Assembly: GCF_900108315.1 (NCBI RefSeq)
Contig: NZ_FNVB01000002.1
Location: forward strand, 1 to 64,000
Length of the DNA: 64,000 nucleotides
Direction of reading: 5' to 3'
Source of the DNA: Saccharopolyspora kobensis
GTDB lineage: Bacteria > Actinomycetota > Actinomycetes > Mycobacteriales > Pseudonocardiaceae
Of the stretch, positions 35,814 to 45,184 are shown one piece after another (position 1 is the stretch's first letter; the number at the start of each line of letters is the position of its first letter). The notes beneath the pieces are model-generated. The model ran no database searches, was not told where the DNA came from, and was given only the letters and a program-made list of their open reading frames with translations. Made by a program: the position numbers and the translations under genes.

Positions 35814-36385
35814 CCATGCCCGCGCGTTCCGGCGTGGACGCCGAAGAGCTCGACGACGCCTCGATCGTCGAGCGGTCCTGGTCCGACGTCGACGCGTTCG
35901 CCGTCATCTTCGACCGGCACGCGGTGACCGTGCACCGGTTCCTGGCGCGCCGCGTCGGCGGCGAACTCGCCGACGACCTCACCGGCCAGACCATGCTGGT
36001 CGCGTTCGACCAGCGGCGGCGGTTCGACCTCACCCAGCGCAGCGCGCTCCCGTGGCTGTACGGCATCGCGACGAACCTGCTCCGGCGGCACCGCCGGACC
36101 GAGGTGCGGCAGCACCGGGCGCTGGCCAGAGCCGCACCCGACACCGTCCAGGAGGGCCACGACGAGCTGGTGTCGAACCGGGTCACCGCGGCGACCCGAC
36201 CGCTGCGGAAGGCGCTCGCGGGACTCTCCGCGGCCGAGCGCGACATCGTGCTGCTCATCGCCTGGGAAGGCCTCTCCTACGACGAGGTCGCGCTGGCTCT
36301 CGGCATTCCGATCGGCACCGTCCGCTCCCGCATGCACCGCGCCCGCCGGAAGCTGCGCGAGGCGCTCCCCGAGGAGGACCACTGA
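35810..36385 (+). CDS. ECF-like RNA polymerase sigma factor
   Basis: 191 residues. Region 2: AFAVIFDRHAVTVHRFLARR and LPWLYGIATNLLRRHRRTE; region 4: LSAAERDIVLLIAWEGLSYD, then IPIGTVRSRMHRARRKLRE. Such genes with a CU044_5270 partner are common in actinomycetes and act as specialised sigma factors. Translation may depend on re-initiation from the MRGST minigene. Downstream gene starts one base after its stop. Confidence 0.86.
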   Translation: MTMPARSGVDAEELDDASIVERSWSDVDAFAVIFDRHAVTVHRFLARRVGGELADDLTGQTMLVAFDQRRRFDLTQRSALPWLYGIATNLLRRHRRTEVRQHRALARAAPDTVQEGHDELVSNRVTAATRPLRKALAGLSAAERDIVLLIAWEGLSYDEVALALGIPIGTVRSRMHRARRKLREALPEEDH

Positions 36386-36386
36386 C

Positions 36387-37310
36387 ATGGACGAGCTCGA
36401 CCTGCTCTCCCGGTTGCGCCCCGATACGCCCGAGCCCGATCCCGCCGTCCTCGCCGGGCACCGGACCGCGCTGCTGAACGGCGCCGGCGTCCGGAGGCGG
36501 CGCTGGCCGGTTCCCCGGCTCGCGGTCGGCGTCGCCGCGCTCGCGTTGATCGGCGTCGTCACGGCTGTGGTCGTCCTGCCCGTCCCGGGCACGCCGACGG
36601 CCCCGCCGCCCGCGCCCGTCGCCCCGGCGTTCTCCTCACCAGGTGTGGTGCTGGCCAACGCGGCCAATGCGGTGGCCAGCACTCCTGCCGGGCGAGGCGA
36701 CTGGACCTACCTGAGCACGGTCATCGTGCTCGAAGACGCCGGCAGGCACGTCATCCGCACCGAGACCTGGCAGAAGGTGGACGGCACGGAAGCCCTGGTG
36801 CGAACCGACCGCAACGGTGTGGTCGACGAGATCAAGCCCACCACCCTCGACCTGGGGCCGCCTTCGCTGTACAACCCGACCTACCAGTACCTGACCACGC
36901 TGCCGACGGATCCGACCGCGCTCCGCGCCGAGATCTACGCGCAGGTGCAGGCGCACTTCGACCGCTCCGGACCGGGCGCCGCGCAGCTGTACACGGTCGA
37001 CCAGCTGGTGTTCCAGATGATCAGCGGTCTGGTCTCGGGCGCCGCGCCGCCCGAGCTGAAGGCCGCGCTCTACCGCGTCGCGGCGACGATCCCGGACGTG
37101 GAGTTCGTCGACGACGTCACCGACGCGGTCGGCCGCAACGGGATCGGCGTGGCCCGCACGGTCAACAACGCGGGCGACCGCACGGTCCTGATGTTCGACC
37201 GGAGCACGTTCCAGGTCCTCGGCGTGCTGGGCGTGGTCCACGACGGCCGCACCGACGCCGACGCCGTGCTCAGCTCCGGGCTCGTGGCCGACGTCGGCCA
37301 GAGGCCGTGA
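36387..37310 (+). CDS. CU044_5270-family membrane-anchored protein (sigma partner)
   Basis: 307 residues, ATG after GAGGAGG. Cytoplasmic N-terminus (about 45 residues), one transmembrane segment LAVGVAALALIGVVTAVVVL, then an extracytoplasmic domain with TWQKVDGTEALVRTD, YQYLTTLPTDPTALRAEIYA and VARTVNNAGDRTVLMFD. The family always seems to follow an ECF-like sigma gene and is thought to sense or restrain it; it lacks a canonical anti-sigma zinc motif. A hairpin follows the stop. Confidence 0.83.
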   Translation: MDELDLLSRLRPDTPEPDPAVLAGHRTALLNGAGVRRRRWPVPRLAVGVAALALIGVVTAVVVLPVPGTPTAPPPAPVAPAFSSPGVVLANAANAVASTPAGRGDWTYLSTVIVLEDAGRHVIRTETWQKVDGTEALVRTDRNGVVDEIKPTTLDLGPPSLYNPTYQYLTTLPTDPTALRAEIYAQVQAHFDRSGPGAAQLYTVDQLVFQMISGLVSGAAPPELKAALYRVAATIPDVEFVDDVTDAVGRNGIGVARTVNNAGDRTVLMFDRSTFQVLGVLGVVHDGRTDADAVLSSGLVADVGQRP

Positions 37311-37311
37311 C

Positions 37312-37341
37312 CGCGAGAACCGCTTGACATCGGTTCTCGCG
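37312..37341. terminator. hairpin after the sigma operon
   Basis: CGCGAGAACCG / CGGTTCTCGCG (37312-37322, 37331-37341). Confidence 0.72.
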
Positions 37342-37375
37342 CTCATCGGATCGCGCCGCACCCGCCGCAACGACT

Positions 37376-37408
37376 GAGCGGGCCGCTTCCGGAAGGAGCG
37401 GCCCGCTC
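37376..37408. terminator. hairpin after the glycerophosphodiesterase gene
   Basis: GAGCGGGCCGCT / AGCGGCCCGCTC (37376-37387, 37397-37408), 15 bases beyond the minus-strand stop. Confidence 0.78.
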
Positions 37409-37422
37409 TGCGGTGTTCGAGA

Positions 37423-38298
37423 TCAGCCGACTCGTCGGGCGGCGTGGATCTGCTCGCGCAGGACGTCGGGGCGGTCGCTGATGATCCCGTCCACCCCGCG
37501 GTCGATCAGCGCCCGCATCAGCGGCGCCTCGTTGACCGTGTACGGGTTGATGCTCATCCCGTGCGCGTGGACCGCGGCGATGTACTCCGGCGTGGCCTGC
37601 GCGTGGTTCGGGTTGACCTGGTTCGAGTAGGTGGCCACCTCGGCGAGCTCGGCCTCGGACGGCGCGCCCAGCACGCCCACCTGCACGCCCGGCAGCAGGC
37701 CGTGGAAGTCGCGGATGAAGTCCCAGTTGAAGCTCTGCACCACCAGGTTGCGCGCCTTCGGGTCGGGACGGACCCACGACGGCCGCGCCCGGAGCTCGTC
37801 GGCGATGCGTTCGGTGATCCCCGGGTACAGCTCCGGCGACTTCGCCTCCAGCAGCAGCCCCGACGGTCCGCGCTGCAGCACGTCGAGCACCTCGGCCAGC
37901 GTCGGGACGCGCTCACCGGCGAACTCCGGGGCCTTCCACGAACCGGCGTCCAGGGTGCGGATCTCGGCGAGGGTGAAGTCGGAGATCCGCCACGGCCCGC
38001 GGTCCGGGAACTTCTGCTCGGCGTCGGTGGTGCGCGCCAGCGTGTTGTCGTGGACGACGACCAGTTCGCCGTCCTTGGTCTGCTGGACGTCGATCTCGAC
38101 CAGGTCCGCGCGCATCCGGACCCCGAGCCGCACCGCGGCGAGGGTGTTCTCCGGCGCGTACGCGGATGCCCCGCGGTGGGCGATGGTGGCCACGTCGGTC
38201 TTGGCGGCGGTGGCGACGGGCGCGGCGACCACTGCGGGTGCCAGGCCGATCGAGGCCACCAGTGCGGCTGCCGCGGCAACCACGGTCCGGCGCAACAT
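37423..38298 (-). CDS. secreted glycerophosphodiester phosphodiesterase
   Basis: 291 residues, ATG 38298 with GAGGAG. N-terminal RR signal peptide (MLRRTVVAAAAALVASIGLA, cleavage near AAP). GDPD motifs: IAHRGASAYAPENTLAAVRL, VEIDVQQTKDGELVVVHD with the metal-binding Glu/Asp and catalytic His, LLLEAKSPE. Releases glycerol 3-phosphate from deacylated phospholipids outside the membrane. Monocistronic. Confidence 0.88.
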   Translation of the reverse strand: MLRRTVVAAAAALVASIGLAPAVVAAPVATAAKTDVATIAHRGASAYAPENTLAAVRLGVRMRADLVEIDVQQTKDGELVVVHDNTLARTTDAEQKFPDRGPWRISDFTLAEIRTLDAGSWKAPEFAGERVPTLAEVLDVLQRGPSGLLLEAKSPELYPGITERIADELRARPSWVRPDPKARNLVVQSFNWDFIRDFHGLLPGVQVGVLGAPSEAELAEVATYSNQVNPNHAQATPEYIAAVHAHGMSINPYTVNEAPLMRALIDRGVDGIISDRPDVLREQIHAARRVG

Positions 38299-38492
38299 GC
38301 GAACTCCTCGTCTGCTTTGTCCGAAACGTCGATCAGATCCTGAGCGCCGCACCCATCGCCCGCGTGATCACCGCAGGACCAACGGGTGTCCCGGACGTGA
38401 ACCTTCGACCTCGCGAGTACACAGTGGACCGACCCGGTCACCTTGCGCGATCGGCCGACTCCCACTGCTCAACGGAGTCCGGCACCGGACGA

Positions 38493-39680
38493 CTACTCGG
38501 GCCGCTCTTCGGCGAGCCGGGTCAGGATCCCGGCGACGAGGGCGACCCGGTCGGGAATGCGGTCGACGACCACGTGCTCGTGAAGCGCGTGCGCCCCTTC
38601 ACCGCTGGCACCGAGGCCGTCGAGCACCGGAAGCCCCAGGGCGGACACGAAGTTCGCGTCGCTGCCCCCGCCGACGCTGATCGGTTCCAGCGGTGCGCGC
38701 ACGGAGGCCGCGACGTCGTCGGCCAGCTCGAACAGCTTCCGGCTCACCGGCGTGAGCCTCATCGGCGGTCGGCTCCACCTGCCCTCGACCCGCACCTGGA
38801 CGCGCGGATCGGCGGCGGTCAGGTCAGCGAAGACGGCGTCGATCCGGTCCGCCTCGGCCTGTTCGCCGACCCGGACGTCGATGAGGCAGGTGGCCTCGCC
38901 CGCGATGACGTTGCGGGCGGTGCCGCCGCCGATCGTGCCGACGTTGATCGACGTCCCGCGGTCGAGGTCGGCCTCCCGGGTGATCCGGTGGATGATGTCG
39001 GCGAGCGCGTGGATCGCGCTGGCACCCCCGGCCGGGTCGTTTCCGGAATGGGCCTCCACCCCGGAGGTGGTGATGGTGAAGATCCCGACGCCCTTGCGCT
39101 CCGCCTTGACGTCCCACCCCACGCCCGGTTCCAGCACGAGCGTGGCCAGGCAGGCCGGTGCGGCGCGCTCGATGTGCGGCCGGGACACCGGGCTGCCGAG
39201 TTCCTCGTCCCCGTTGAACATGAACCGGACCGCCGGGCACGGCAATCCGGCCTCGCGCAGCGCCAGCAGCGCCCAAACCCCGGTCACCAGGCCGGTTTTC
39301 ATGTCGTAGATGCCCGGACCGGTCGCTGTCCCGTCCTCCCGCACGGCGAACGGCCAGCGATCCACCGTGCCCGCCGGCCACACCGTGTCGTAGTGCCCGA
39401 CCAGGAGCACCGGGTCGGCGGTGGCGCCCGCGTAGGTCACCTCCAGCAAATCGCCGTGCTCAGCGTGCTCGTGGCGAACCAGCTCCGCCGGCTCGCCGAG
39501 CCGGTCGCGCAGCCACGCGAGGATGGAGTCGGCAGCGCTGTCCAGCAACGCCTTGTCGGTGCTGGGCGTCTCCCGGTGCACCAGCATCGAGACGTCGCCG
39601 AGCAGCTCCTCCAGCCGATCTCGGCACCAGGTGGACAACGGCTTCGCGGACAAATCGAGCACCTTCCTGCGCGGGTTCAT
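38493..39680 (-). CDS. M20-family peptidase (carboxypeptidase G2-like)
   Basis: 395 residues. Metal ligands: LLVGHYDTVWP, TGPGIYDMKTG, FMFNGDEELGSP with the general-base Glu, LVLEPG, and a C-terminal His in GEGAHALHEHV. The pattern GHYDTVWPxGT is that of CPG2-like enzymes that remove glutamate from folates or p-aminobenzoyl-glutamate. The neighbouring AbgT transporter imports p-aminobenzoyl-glutamate, which supports that substrate; still inference. Confidence 0.83.
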   Translation of the reverse strand: MNPRRKVLDLSAKPLSTWCRDRLEELLGDVSMLVHRETPSTDKALLDSAADSILAWLRDRLGEPAELVRHEHAEHGDLLEVTYAGATADPVLLVGHYDTVWPAGTVDRWPFAVREDGTATGPGIYDMKTGLVTGVWALLALREAGLPCPAVRFMFNGDEELGSPVSRPHIERAAPACLATLVLEPGVGWDVKAERKGVGIFTITTSGVEAHSGNDPAGGASAIHALADIIHRITREADLDRGTSINVGTIGGGTARNVIAGEATCLIDVRVGEQAEADRIDAVFADLTAADPRVQVRVEGRWSRPPMRLTPVSRKLFELADDVAASVRAPLEPISVGGGSDANFVSALGLPVLDGLGASGEGAHALHEHVVVDRIPDRVALVAGILTRLAEERPE

Positions 39681-39821
39681 CGACCTACTTCATCCTGGCT
39701 GGCCATCCCAGCCGCGAGGCTTGATCCGCCTCGACCACGACAGTTGTCGCCAAGCGCCGCACGGCGCTTTCGGGCCCACCTGAGCAACCTGCACCGCCGC
39801 GCAGGACGAGGTGGGGAAACG

Positions 39822-41369
39822 TCATCGGATGGGGACGCCGGGGCCGAGCGGGAGTCCGAGCGCGTACCAGGCCAGGAACATCAGCACCCAGACGGTCAGG
39901 TTCACCAGGGCCAGCGGGAGCACCAGCGACATGAGCGTGCCGATCCCGGCGGATGGACGGTAACGGCGGATGAAACCGAGCGCGATCACGAAGTAGGGAC
40001 TCATCGGGGTGAGGCTGTTGGTGGGCGCGTCGGCGATGCGGAACAGGGCCTGCGTCGTCTCCGGCTGGATGTGCAGCAGCATCAGCATCGGAACCAGCAC
40101 CGGGGCGACCAGCGCCCACATGGCCGAACCGCTGGTGAGCAGCAGGTTCAGCACGCTGATCAGCAACACCGCGCCCAGGAAGATCACCACCACCGGCGCA
40201 TCCATCGAGTCCAGCAGACCTGCCCCGCCGATGGCGATGACCTGGCCGATGTTGGTCCACTTGAAGTAGGCGAGGAACTGCGAGACCGCGAAGAACAGCA
40301 CCAGCACCGGGACCAGCTCGCGCAGCCCCTGCCCCATCAGCTCCGGGAAGTCCTTGGGCGAGGTGATGGTCCGCACCGTCACGCCGTAGACGGTGCCGAT
40401 GATCATGAAGAACAGCATCATGACCACCGCGACGTTGTCCATCAGCACCGAGTCCACGATGGACCCGCCCCCACCCCGGAGCGGTGACCCGCCGGGCAGC
40501 ACCGCGAGGACCACGGCGGCGAGGTACAGCGCCGCGGCGATCAACGCACGCCGCACGCCCTTGCGCTCGGCCGCGGACAGGGACATGTCCGGCAGCTCGT
40601 CGACGTCGGTCAGCTCCGGCTCGGCGGCGTTCATCGCGGCCACCCGGCGGGCGACGACGAGTTCGGTCACGACGGTGATCGAGACCGACAGCAGCAGCGA
40701 GGAGGTCAGCGAGAAGTAGTAGTTGGCGACCGGGGTGACCACGTAGCCCGGGTCGATGGTCTGCGCGGCGGAGGTGGACAGCCCGGCGAACACGGCGTCG
40801 GAAGCCTCGATCACCGGACTGATGCTGCTGGCACCCCCGACCGCCACGTAGGCCACGACGGCGCCGATGATCGGACTGCGCCCCACGGCGCGGAAGGCGA
40901 TCATGGCCAGCGGGATCATCACCACGAACGCCGCGTCCGAGGCGATGTGGGCGAACATCGAGGTCAGCGCGACGGCGAAGGTGACCAGCCCGGCGGGCAC
41001 CCTGGCCAGCGCAGCCCGCATCATCGCCGCCAGAAGCCCGGACTTGTCGGCGATCGCGACGCCCAGCATGACGACCACGATCATCCCGAGCGGCGGGAAG
41101 TTGACGAAGTTGTCGATCAGGTCGCCGAGCATCATCTGCACGCCGGGCCCCGAGATCAGGTTCTTGACCTCGACTTCCTCGCCGTCCACCGGCGAGACGG
41201 CGGAGACCCCGAGCGCCGACAGCAGCCAGCTCGCCAGCACCACCAGCACGCTCAGGATCACGAAGAGCCAGAACGGGTGCGGCAGCTTGTTGCCCACCCG
41301 ATCGACCACGTCGAGCGCGCGCATCACCACCGACGTCACCGAACGTCGTTGCTTCGCCACCGTGCCCAA
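39822..41369 (-). CDS. abgT: AbgT-family p-aminobenzoyl-glutamate transporter
   Basis: 515 residues. Start TTG 41369 is preferred because GGGGAGG lies five bases before it; the in-frame GTG at 41360 would be 14 bases away. AbgT landmarks: DRVGNKLPHPFWLFVILSVL, NFPPLGMIVVVMLGVAIADK, ASDAAFVVMIPLAMIAFRAV, LLTSGSAMWALVAPVLVPML, ADAPTNSLTPMSPYFVIALG. About 12 transmembrane segments. In E. coli AbgT imports p-aminobenzoyl-glutamate; other members export sulfonamides. Confidence 0.9.
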   Translation of the reverse strand: MGTVAKQRRSVTSVVMRALDVVDRVGNKLPHPFWLFVILSVLVVLASWLLSALGVSAVSPVDGEEVEVKNLISGPGVQMMLGDLIDNFVNFPPLGMIVVVMLGVAIADKSGLLAAMMRAALARVPAGLVTFAVALTSMFAHIASDAAFVVMIPLAMIAFRAVGRSPIIGAVVAYVAVGGASSISPVIEASDAVFAGLSTSAAQTIDPGYVVTPVANYYFSLTSSLLLSVSITVVTELVVARRVAAMNAAEPELTDVDELPDMSLSAAERKGVRRALIAAALYLAAVVLAVLPGGSPLRGGGGSIVDSVLMDNVAVVMMLFFMIIGTVYGVTVRTITSPKDFPELMGQGLRELVPVLVLFFAVSQFLAYFKWTNIGQVIAIGGAGLLDSMDAPVVVIFLGAVLLISVLNLLLTSGSAMWALVAPVLVPMLMLLHIQPETTQALFRIADAPTNSLTPMSPYFVIALGFIRRYRPSAGIGTLMSLVLPLALVNLTVWVLMFLAWYALGLPLGPGVPIR

Positions 41370-41398
41370 GACTGCCTCCCCTCTTCACCGGTCGGTGA

Positions 41399-41415
41399 TT
41401 TGATCCAGCATCAAA
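41399..41415. promoter_or_regulatory. TTTGAT-N5-ATCAAA palindrome (candidate Lrp operator)
   Basis: Perfect six-base arms in the abgT/Lrp divergent region, the most A/T-rich stretch nearby, 30 bases from the abgT start. Confidence 0.55.
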
Positions 41416-41484
41416 CACACTTGTGGAGTAATGTGTCAATGACAGCGAAAAGATCGGCTGAATAGTTCACATCGAGGTGACGCT

Positions 41485-42513
41485 GTGCAACAACTGGATG
41501 ACGCGGACCTCGACCTCGTCGCCGCGTTGCAGCTCGCGCCCCGAGCACCGCTGAACGCCGTGGCCGAGGTCCTGGGCAGCTCTGCCACCACCGTCGGCCG
41601 GCGGATCCAGCGCCTGCAGGACCAGCGCCTGCTGCGCTTCATCTCCACGGTGCACTGGTCGCTGTTGCTCACCGGCAACCCCTACGTGGTGTGGATCAAG
41701 TGCGAACCCGGCACGACACCAGAGGTCGCGGCGGCGATCCAGCAGGTGCCGGAGGCCCAGTCGATCTTGATCACCAGCGGCGACGCGGACGTCTACTGCA
41801 CCATCTACCCGCTGCCGGGAACCGATCTGCGCCACCTGCTGACCCGCGCCCTCCCTGCGACGCCGGGCATCGCCTCCATCCAGGCTCACCTGGTGCTGAA
41901 CACGTCCCGACAAGCCGTGTCGTGGCACCTGGACCGGCTGACCGGAGAACAGGAGGCAGCGCTCCGCGAGCACGCGGACGCCGATCCCGGCGCGCCCCCG
42001 GAAACCATGGATCCGCTCGGCGAAGCCGAGTTCGCGGTCCTGCGACTTCTCCGGGAGGACGGCCGCCTCACCGCCGCGCAAGCGGCCCGCGAACTGGATG
42101 TGAGCCGCTCGACGGCGTACCGCCTGATCCAGTCGGTCCTGGAGAAGGGCGCGGCCCGCCCCCGCGTGGAGATCGAACCGGCGGTCCTGGGCTACCCGAT
42201 CACAGCCCTGCTGACCCTCGACGTCCAACCTCAGCACATCCCAGCGGTCCTGAAGTCCCTGAGCGCCCATCCCTCCGGCCGCTTCACCGTGATGACGGCC
42301 GGACCGGCAGCGATCACCCACCACGGCGTCTTCCGGGACGAAACAGACCTCTCCCGCTTCATCACCGAGGACGTCGGCGCTCTCCCGGGCATCAACGGCC
42401 TGAACATGTCCACGGCCCTCGGCGTCCTCCGCCGCCAGTGGATCAGTCGCGAGAACGACATCCACATCGGAGAAAAGGTCCACGACATCCTGGAACCGCG
42501 CAGCCCCGAATGA
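41485..42513 (+). CDS. Lrp/AsnC-family regulator with two HTH-sensor units
   Basis: 342 residues, twice the usual 150-170. Unit 1: LDLVAALQLAPRAPLNAVAE with HTH EVLGSSATTVGRRIQRLQDQ, and an AsnC ligand domain. Unit 2 from about residue 178: EAEFAVLRLLREDGRLTAAQ with HTH AARELDVSRSTAYRLIQSVL, and a second sensor. Such tandem Lrp proteins occur in actinomycetes. GTG start with AGGTGAC upstream. Divergent from abgT and so probably its regulator through the TTTGAT/ATCAAA palindrome. Confidence 0.85.
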   Translation: MQQLDDADLDLVAALQLAPRAPLNAVAEVLGSSATTVGRRIQRLQDQRLLRFISTVHWSLLLTGNPYVVWIKCEPGTTPEVAAAIQQVPEAQSILITSGDADVYCTIYPLPGTDLRHLLTRALPATPGIASIQAHLVLNTSRQAVSWHLDRLTGEQEAALREHADADPGAPPETMDPLGEAEFAVLRLLREDGRLTAAQAARELDVSRSTAYRLIQSVLEKGAARPRVEIEPAVLGYPITALLTLDVQPQHIPAVLKSLSAHPSGRFTVMTAGPAAITHHGVFRDETDLSRFITEDVGALPGINGLNMSTALGVLRRQWISRENDIHIGEKVHDILEPRSPE

Positions 42514-42546
42514 CACTCAGCACCTGACGGCACCCCGGGGAACGCC

Positions 42547-42563
42547 GATCTCACGCGAAATCG
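42547..42563. repeat. GATCTCACGCGAAATCG, single REP-like unit
   Basis: Same near-palindromic unit as the pair at 2356-2411 (GATCTCGCGCGAAATCG) with one change, here between two convergent genes. Confidence 0.5.
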
Positions 42564-42577
42564 CGGGCCGCGTGCGT

Positions 42578-43225
42578 CTAGCTGAGCAGGCCGTCGCGGA
42601 GGGCTCTGAGGACCGCGTTGGTGCGGTCTCTGGCCGCTAGTTTCAGCAGGATCGTGGAGACGTGGTTCTTCACCGTTCCGTCCGCCAGGGTCAGGGCCGC
42701 CGCGATCTCGCGGTTGCTGTAGCCCTCGGCCATCAGGCGCAGGACCTCCAGCTCCCGGCCGGTGAGCTCCTGGACCGCCACCGGCGATTCCGCGCCGACC
42801 GGAGCCGGACCGTCCTGGATCGCGCGCAGCAGCCGGTCGGTGATGGACGGGGCGATCAGGGTTCCGCCGTCGGCCAGCGTTCGCACCGCCCGTGCCAGCT
42901 GCTCGACGGTCACGTCCTTGAGCAGGTAACCGCGGGCTCCGGCGCGCAGGGCGTCCAGGACCAGGGTGTCGTCGTCGAACGTCGTGAGGATCAGCGCCGG
43001 GACCGGGCAGGCCCGCTCCCGCAGGCGTTCCAGGGTCCAGATCCCGTCGTGGCGCGGCATCCGCAGATCGAGCAGCACCACGTCGGGTTCCTGCTGCTCG
43101 ATGACGTCGAGTGCCGCCGCGCCGTCGTCGGCCTGGCCCACTACCTCCACGCCGGCCAGTTCCAGGAGCGTCACGATGCCCTGGCGGACCAGAGTCTGGT
43201 CGTCGACCACCACCACCCTCGTCAT
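42578..43225 (-). CDS. NarL/FixJ-type response regulator
   Basis: 215 residues from ATG 43225, which overlaps the kinase stop by four bases (an ATG 15 bases upstream is also in frame). Receiver with phospho-acceptor Asp53 (VVLLDLRMP), Thr/Lys in LTTFDDD and LLKDVT; C-terminal LuxR HTH LTGRELEVLRLMAEGYSNRE, then IAAALTLADGTVKNHV. Partner of the kinase encoded just upstream; the divergent ABC exporter is the likely target. Confidence 0.9.
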   Translation of the reverse strand: MTRVVVVDDQTLVRQGIVTLLELAGVEVVGQADDGAAALDVIEQQEPDVVLLDLRMPRHDGIWTLERLRERACPVPALILTTFDDDTLVLDALRAGARGYLLKDVTVEQLARAVRTLADGGTLIAPSITDRLLRAIQDGPAPVGAESPVAVQELTGRELEVLRLMAEGYSNREIAAALTLADGTVKNHVSTILLKLAARDRTNAVLRALRDGLLS

Positions 43226-44325
43226 CGGGCCGGCACCCATGCCGCCACCCGGAAGCCGTTGCTGCCGTCGAACTCGGCCTCGCCGCCTGCGTTCGCGAAG
43301 CGCTCGACCAGGCCGCGCAGGCCGTTGCCGGGGACCACCGGCGATGCGCCGCGCCCGTCGTCACCCGCGGTGAGCCGCACCTTCGTCCCGTCGCGTTCGA
43401 CCAGCACCCACAACTCCTTCGCACCGGCGTGCCGCAGCGCGTTCGTGACGATCTCCTGGACCGCGCGCACCAGCACCGTCGTCTGCTCCTCGTCCACTTC
43501 CACATCGGCGGCCACGTCCACCGCCACGTCCAGCCCCGGCACCGCGCGGCCGATCTCCGCGAGCGCGTCGGCGAGCGAACCTGCAGGGGCCGCGCGAATC
43601 TCGCCTACCGTCGCGCGCACGTCCGCTAGCAGCGCGCGGGCCACGGAGTTCGCGCGCTCCACGTGTTCGCGCCCGGCCTCGCCGTCGCGGTGGCGGGCCG
43701 CTTCCAGCTCCAGCGTCAGCACGGTGAGCTGGTGGCCGACCAGGTCGTGCAGTTCCCGGGCGATCCGCAGCCGCTCGGTCGATCGCGCCGACTCGCCGAG
43801 CAGCACCGTCGCGGCCTGGAGGTCGACGTGCGCCTCGGTCAGCTCCCGGCGCATCCGCTTCTCCCGGCCGATGGCCAGCACGCTGAGCACGGCGGAGACC
43901 TGGATCAGCAGGTAGAACCCACCGGCGATCCACAGATCCGCGGCGCCGAGCTCCCGCATCACCATGCTCGCGATGATCACCGCGGTGTTCAGCAGCACCA
44001 CCGCGAAGTTGGCCCGCACGCCGAGGACTTCCGGGCCGAGCGCCACGATCACCACCAGCAGCACCGGCATCAGCCCGGCGCCCGGCGCGGTCAGCACCGT
44101 CAGCCAGCCCAGCGCGGTGGCCGAGGCGAAGCAGGCCAGCCGGACGTTGCGGCGCTCGGAGCTCAGCAGGAACCACACGGCGACGAAGATCGCCGCGAAC
44201 GCCGCTGTCCACATCGGACGGGGCAGCTCCGGGTCCACCGCGCCGGCGAGCACCGGGAGGCCCACGCCCGCCGACACCAGCAGCATGGCGATTCCGGACC
44301 AGCCTTCCGCACCGAGACCTCGCAT
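43222..44325 (-). CDS. membrane histidine kinase (HisKA_3 / DesK-LiaS type)
   Basis: 367 residues, start ATG 44325. Five or six transmembrane segments in residues 1-150, short coiled linker, H-box RIARELHDLVGHQLTVLTLE, N-box QEIVTNALRHAGAKEL, G-box GNGLRGLVERF. No large extracellular domain, so a membrane-stress or intramembrane signal is likely. Stop overlaps the response regulator; divergent from the ABC exporter genes. Confidence 0.88.
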   Translation of the reverse strand: MRGLGAEGWSGIAMLLVSAGVGLPVLAGAVDPELPRPMWTAAFAAIFVAVWFLLSSERRNVRLACFASATALGWLTVLTAPGAGLMPVLLVVIVALGPEVLGVRANFAVVLLNTAVIIASMVMRELGAADLWIAGGFYLLIQVSAVLSVLAIGREKRMRRELTEAHVDLQAATVLLGESARSTERLRIARELHDLVGHQLTVLTLELEAARHRDGEAGREHVERANSVARALLADVRATVGEIRAAPAGSLADALAEIGRAVPGLDVAVDVAADVEVDEEQTTVLVRAVQEIVTNALRHAGAKELWVLVERDGTKVRLTAGDDGRGASPVVPGNGLRGLVERFANAGGEAEFDGSNGFRVAAWVPAR

Positions 44326-44424
44326 CGCGCCAGCCTACGGTCGGCCGCCGGCCGCGGGCAGGTGCCGAAAGTCATGGTCCTGATCACTGACCAGCGGCAC
44401 ATGTGCGCACCCGCCCGCCGTTCC

Positions 44425-44430
44425 TAGCGT
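44425..44430 (+). promoter_or_regulatory. minus-10 box of a leaderless ABC-operon promoter
   Basis: TAGCGT seven bases before ATG 44438, no Shine-Dalgarno. Confidence 0.5.
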
Positions 44431-44437
44431 CAGCGGC

Positions 44438-45175
44438 ATGACAGGCAACCCGGCGGTGCTCGTCGAGCACCTGCACAAGCGCTACCGCGACAACGTCGCC
44501 GTCCAGGACATCTCGTTCTCCGTCGCGCCCGGCGAGGTGTTCGGCATCCTCGGCACCAACGGCGCGGGCAAGACGACCACGGTGGAGCTGATCGCCGGTC
44601 TGCGCGCTCCCGACGGCGGGCGGGTCCGAGTGCTGGGGCTGGATCCGCAGCGCGACCGCCGCGCCGTCCGGCACCTGCTCGGCGTCCAGCTCCAGGAGGC
44701 CCGGCTGCACGACTCGCTCACCGTCGCCGAGCTCGTCGAGCTGTACCGCGGCTTCTACCCGGATCCCCGCCCGGCGAGCGAGCTCCTGGAGATGGTCGAG
44801 CTCACCGCCAAGCGCGGCACCCGCTTCGACCGCCTCTCCGGCGGGCAGCAGCAGCGGCTGTCCATCGCCCTGGCCCTGGCCGGGCGGCCGAAGGTCGTCG
44901 TGCTCGACGAGCTCACCACCGGGCTGGATCCGCGCGCCCGGCGGCGCATCTGGGCCTCCATCGCCTCGCTGCGCGAGGAAGCGGTGCTCCTGGTCAGCCA
45001 CGCGATGGACGAGGTGGAGGAGCTCTGCGACCGGGTCGCGCTGCTGGAAGCCGGACGGCTGATCGCGCTCGGCACCCCGGCAGAGCTCGTCGCGGAGTCG
45101 GGGACGAGCAGCCTCGAAGAGGCGTTCGTGGCGCTGACCGGCCGCTACGTCGAAGTCGAGGAGGAAGTCACATGA
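44438..45175 (+). CDS. ABC-2 exporter, ATP-binding protein
   Basis: 245 residues. Walker A GTNGAGKTTTVELI, Q-loop LGVQLQEARLHD, signature LSGGQQQRLSIAL, Walker B VVVLDELTTGLD, H-loop LLVSHAMDEVEE: DrrA/CcmA-like importer-free exporter subunit. Leaderless start. Its stop overlaps an ATG at 45172 that was probably the permease start before the dispersed repeat (copy C) came in between. Confidence 0.92.
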   Translation: MTGNPAVLVEHLHKRYRDNVAVQDISFSVAPGEVFGILGTNGAGKTTTVELIAGLRAPDGGRVRVLGLDPQRDRRAVRHLLGVQLQEARLHDSLTVAELVELYRGFYPDPRPASELLEMVELTAKRGTRFDRLSGGQQQRLSIALALAGRPKVVVLDELTTGLDPRARRRIWASIASLREEAVLLVSHAMDEVEELCDRVALLEAGRLIALGTPAELVAESGTSSLEEAFVALTGRYVEVEEEVT

Positions 45176-45184
45176 CGCCCTCGT

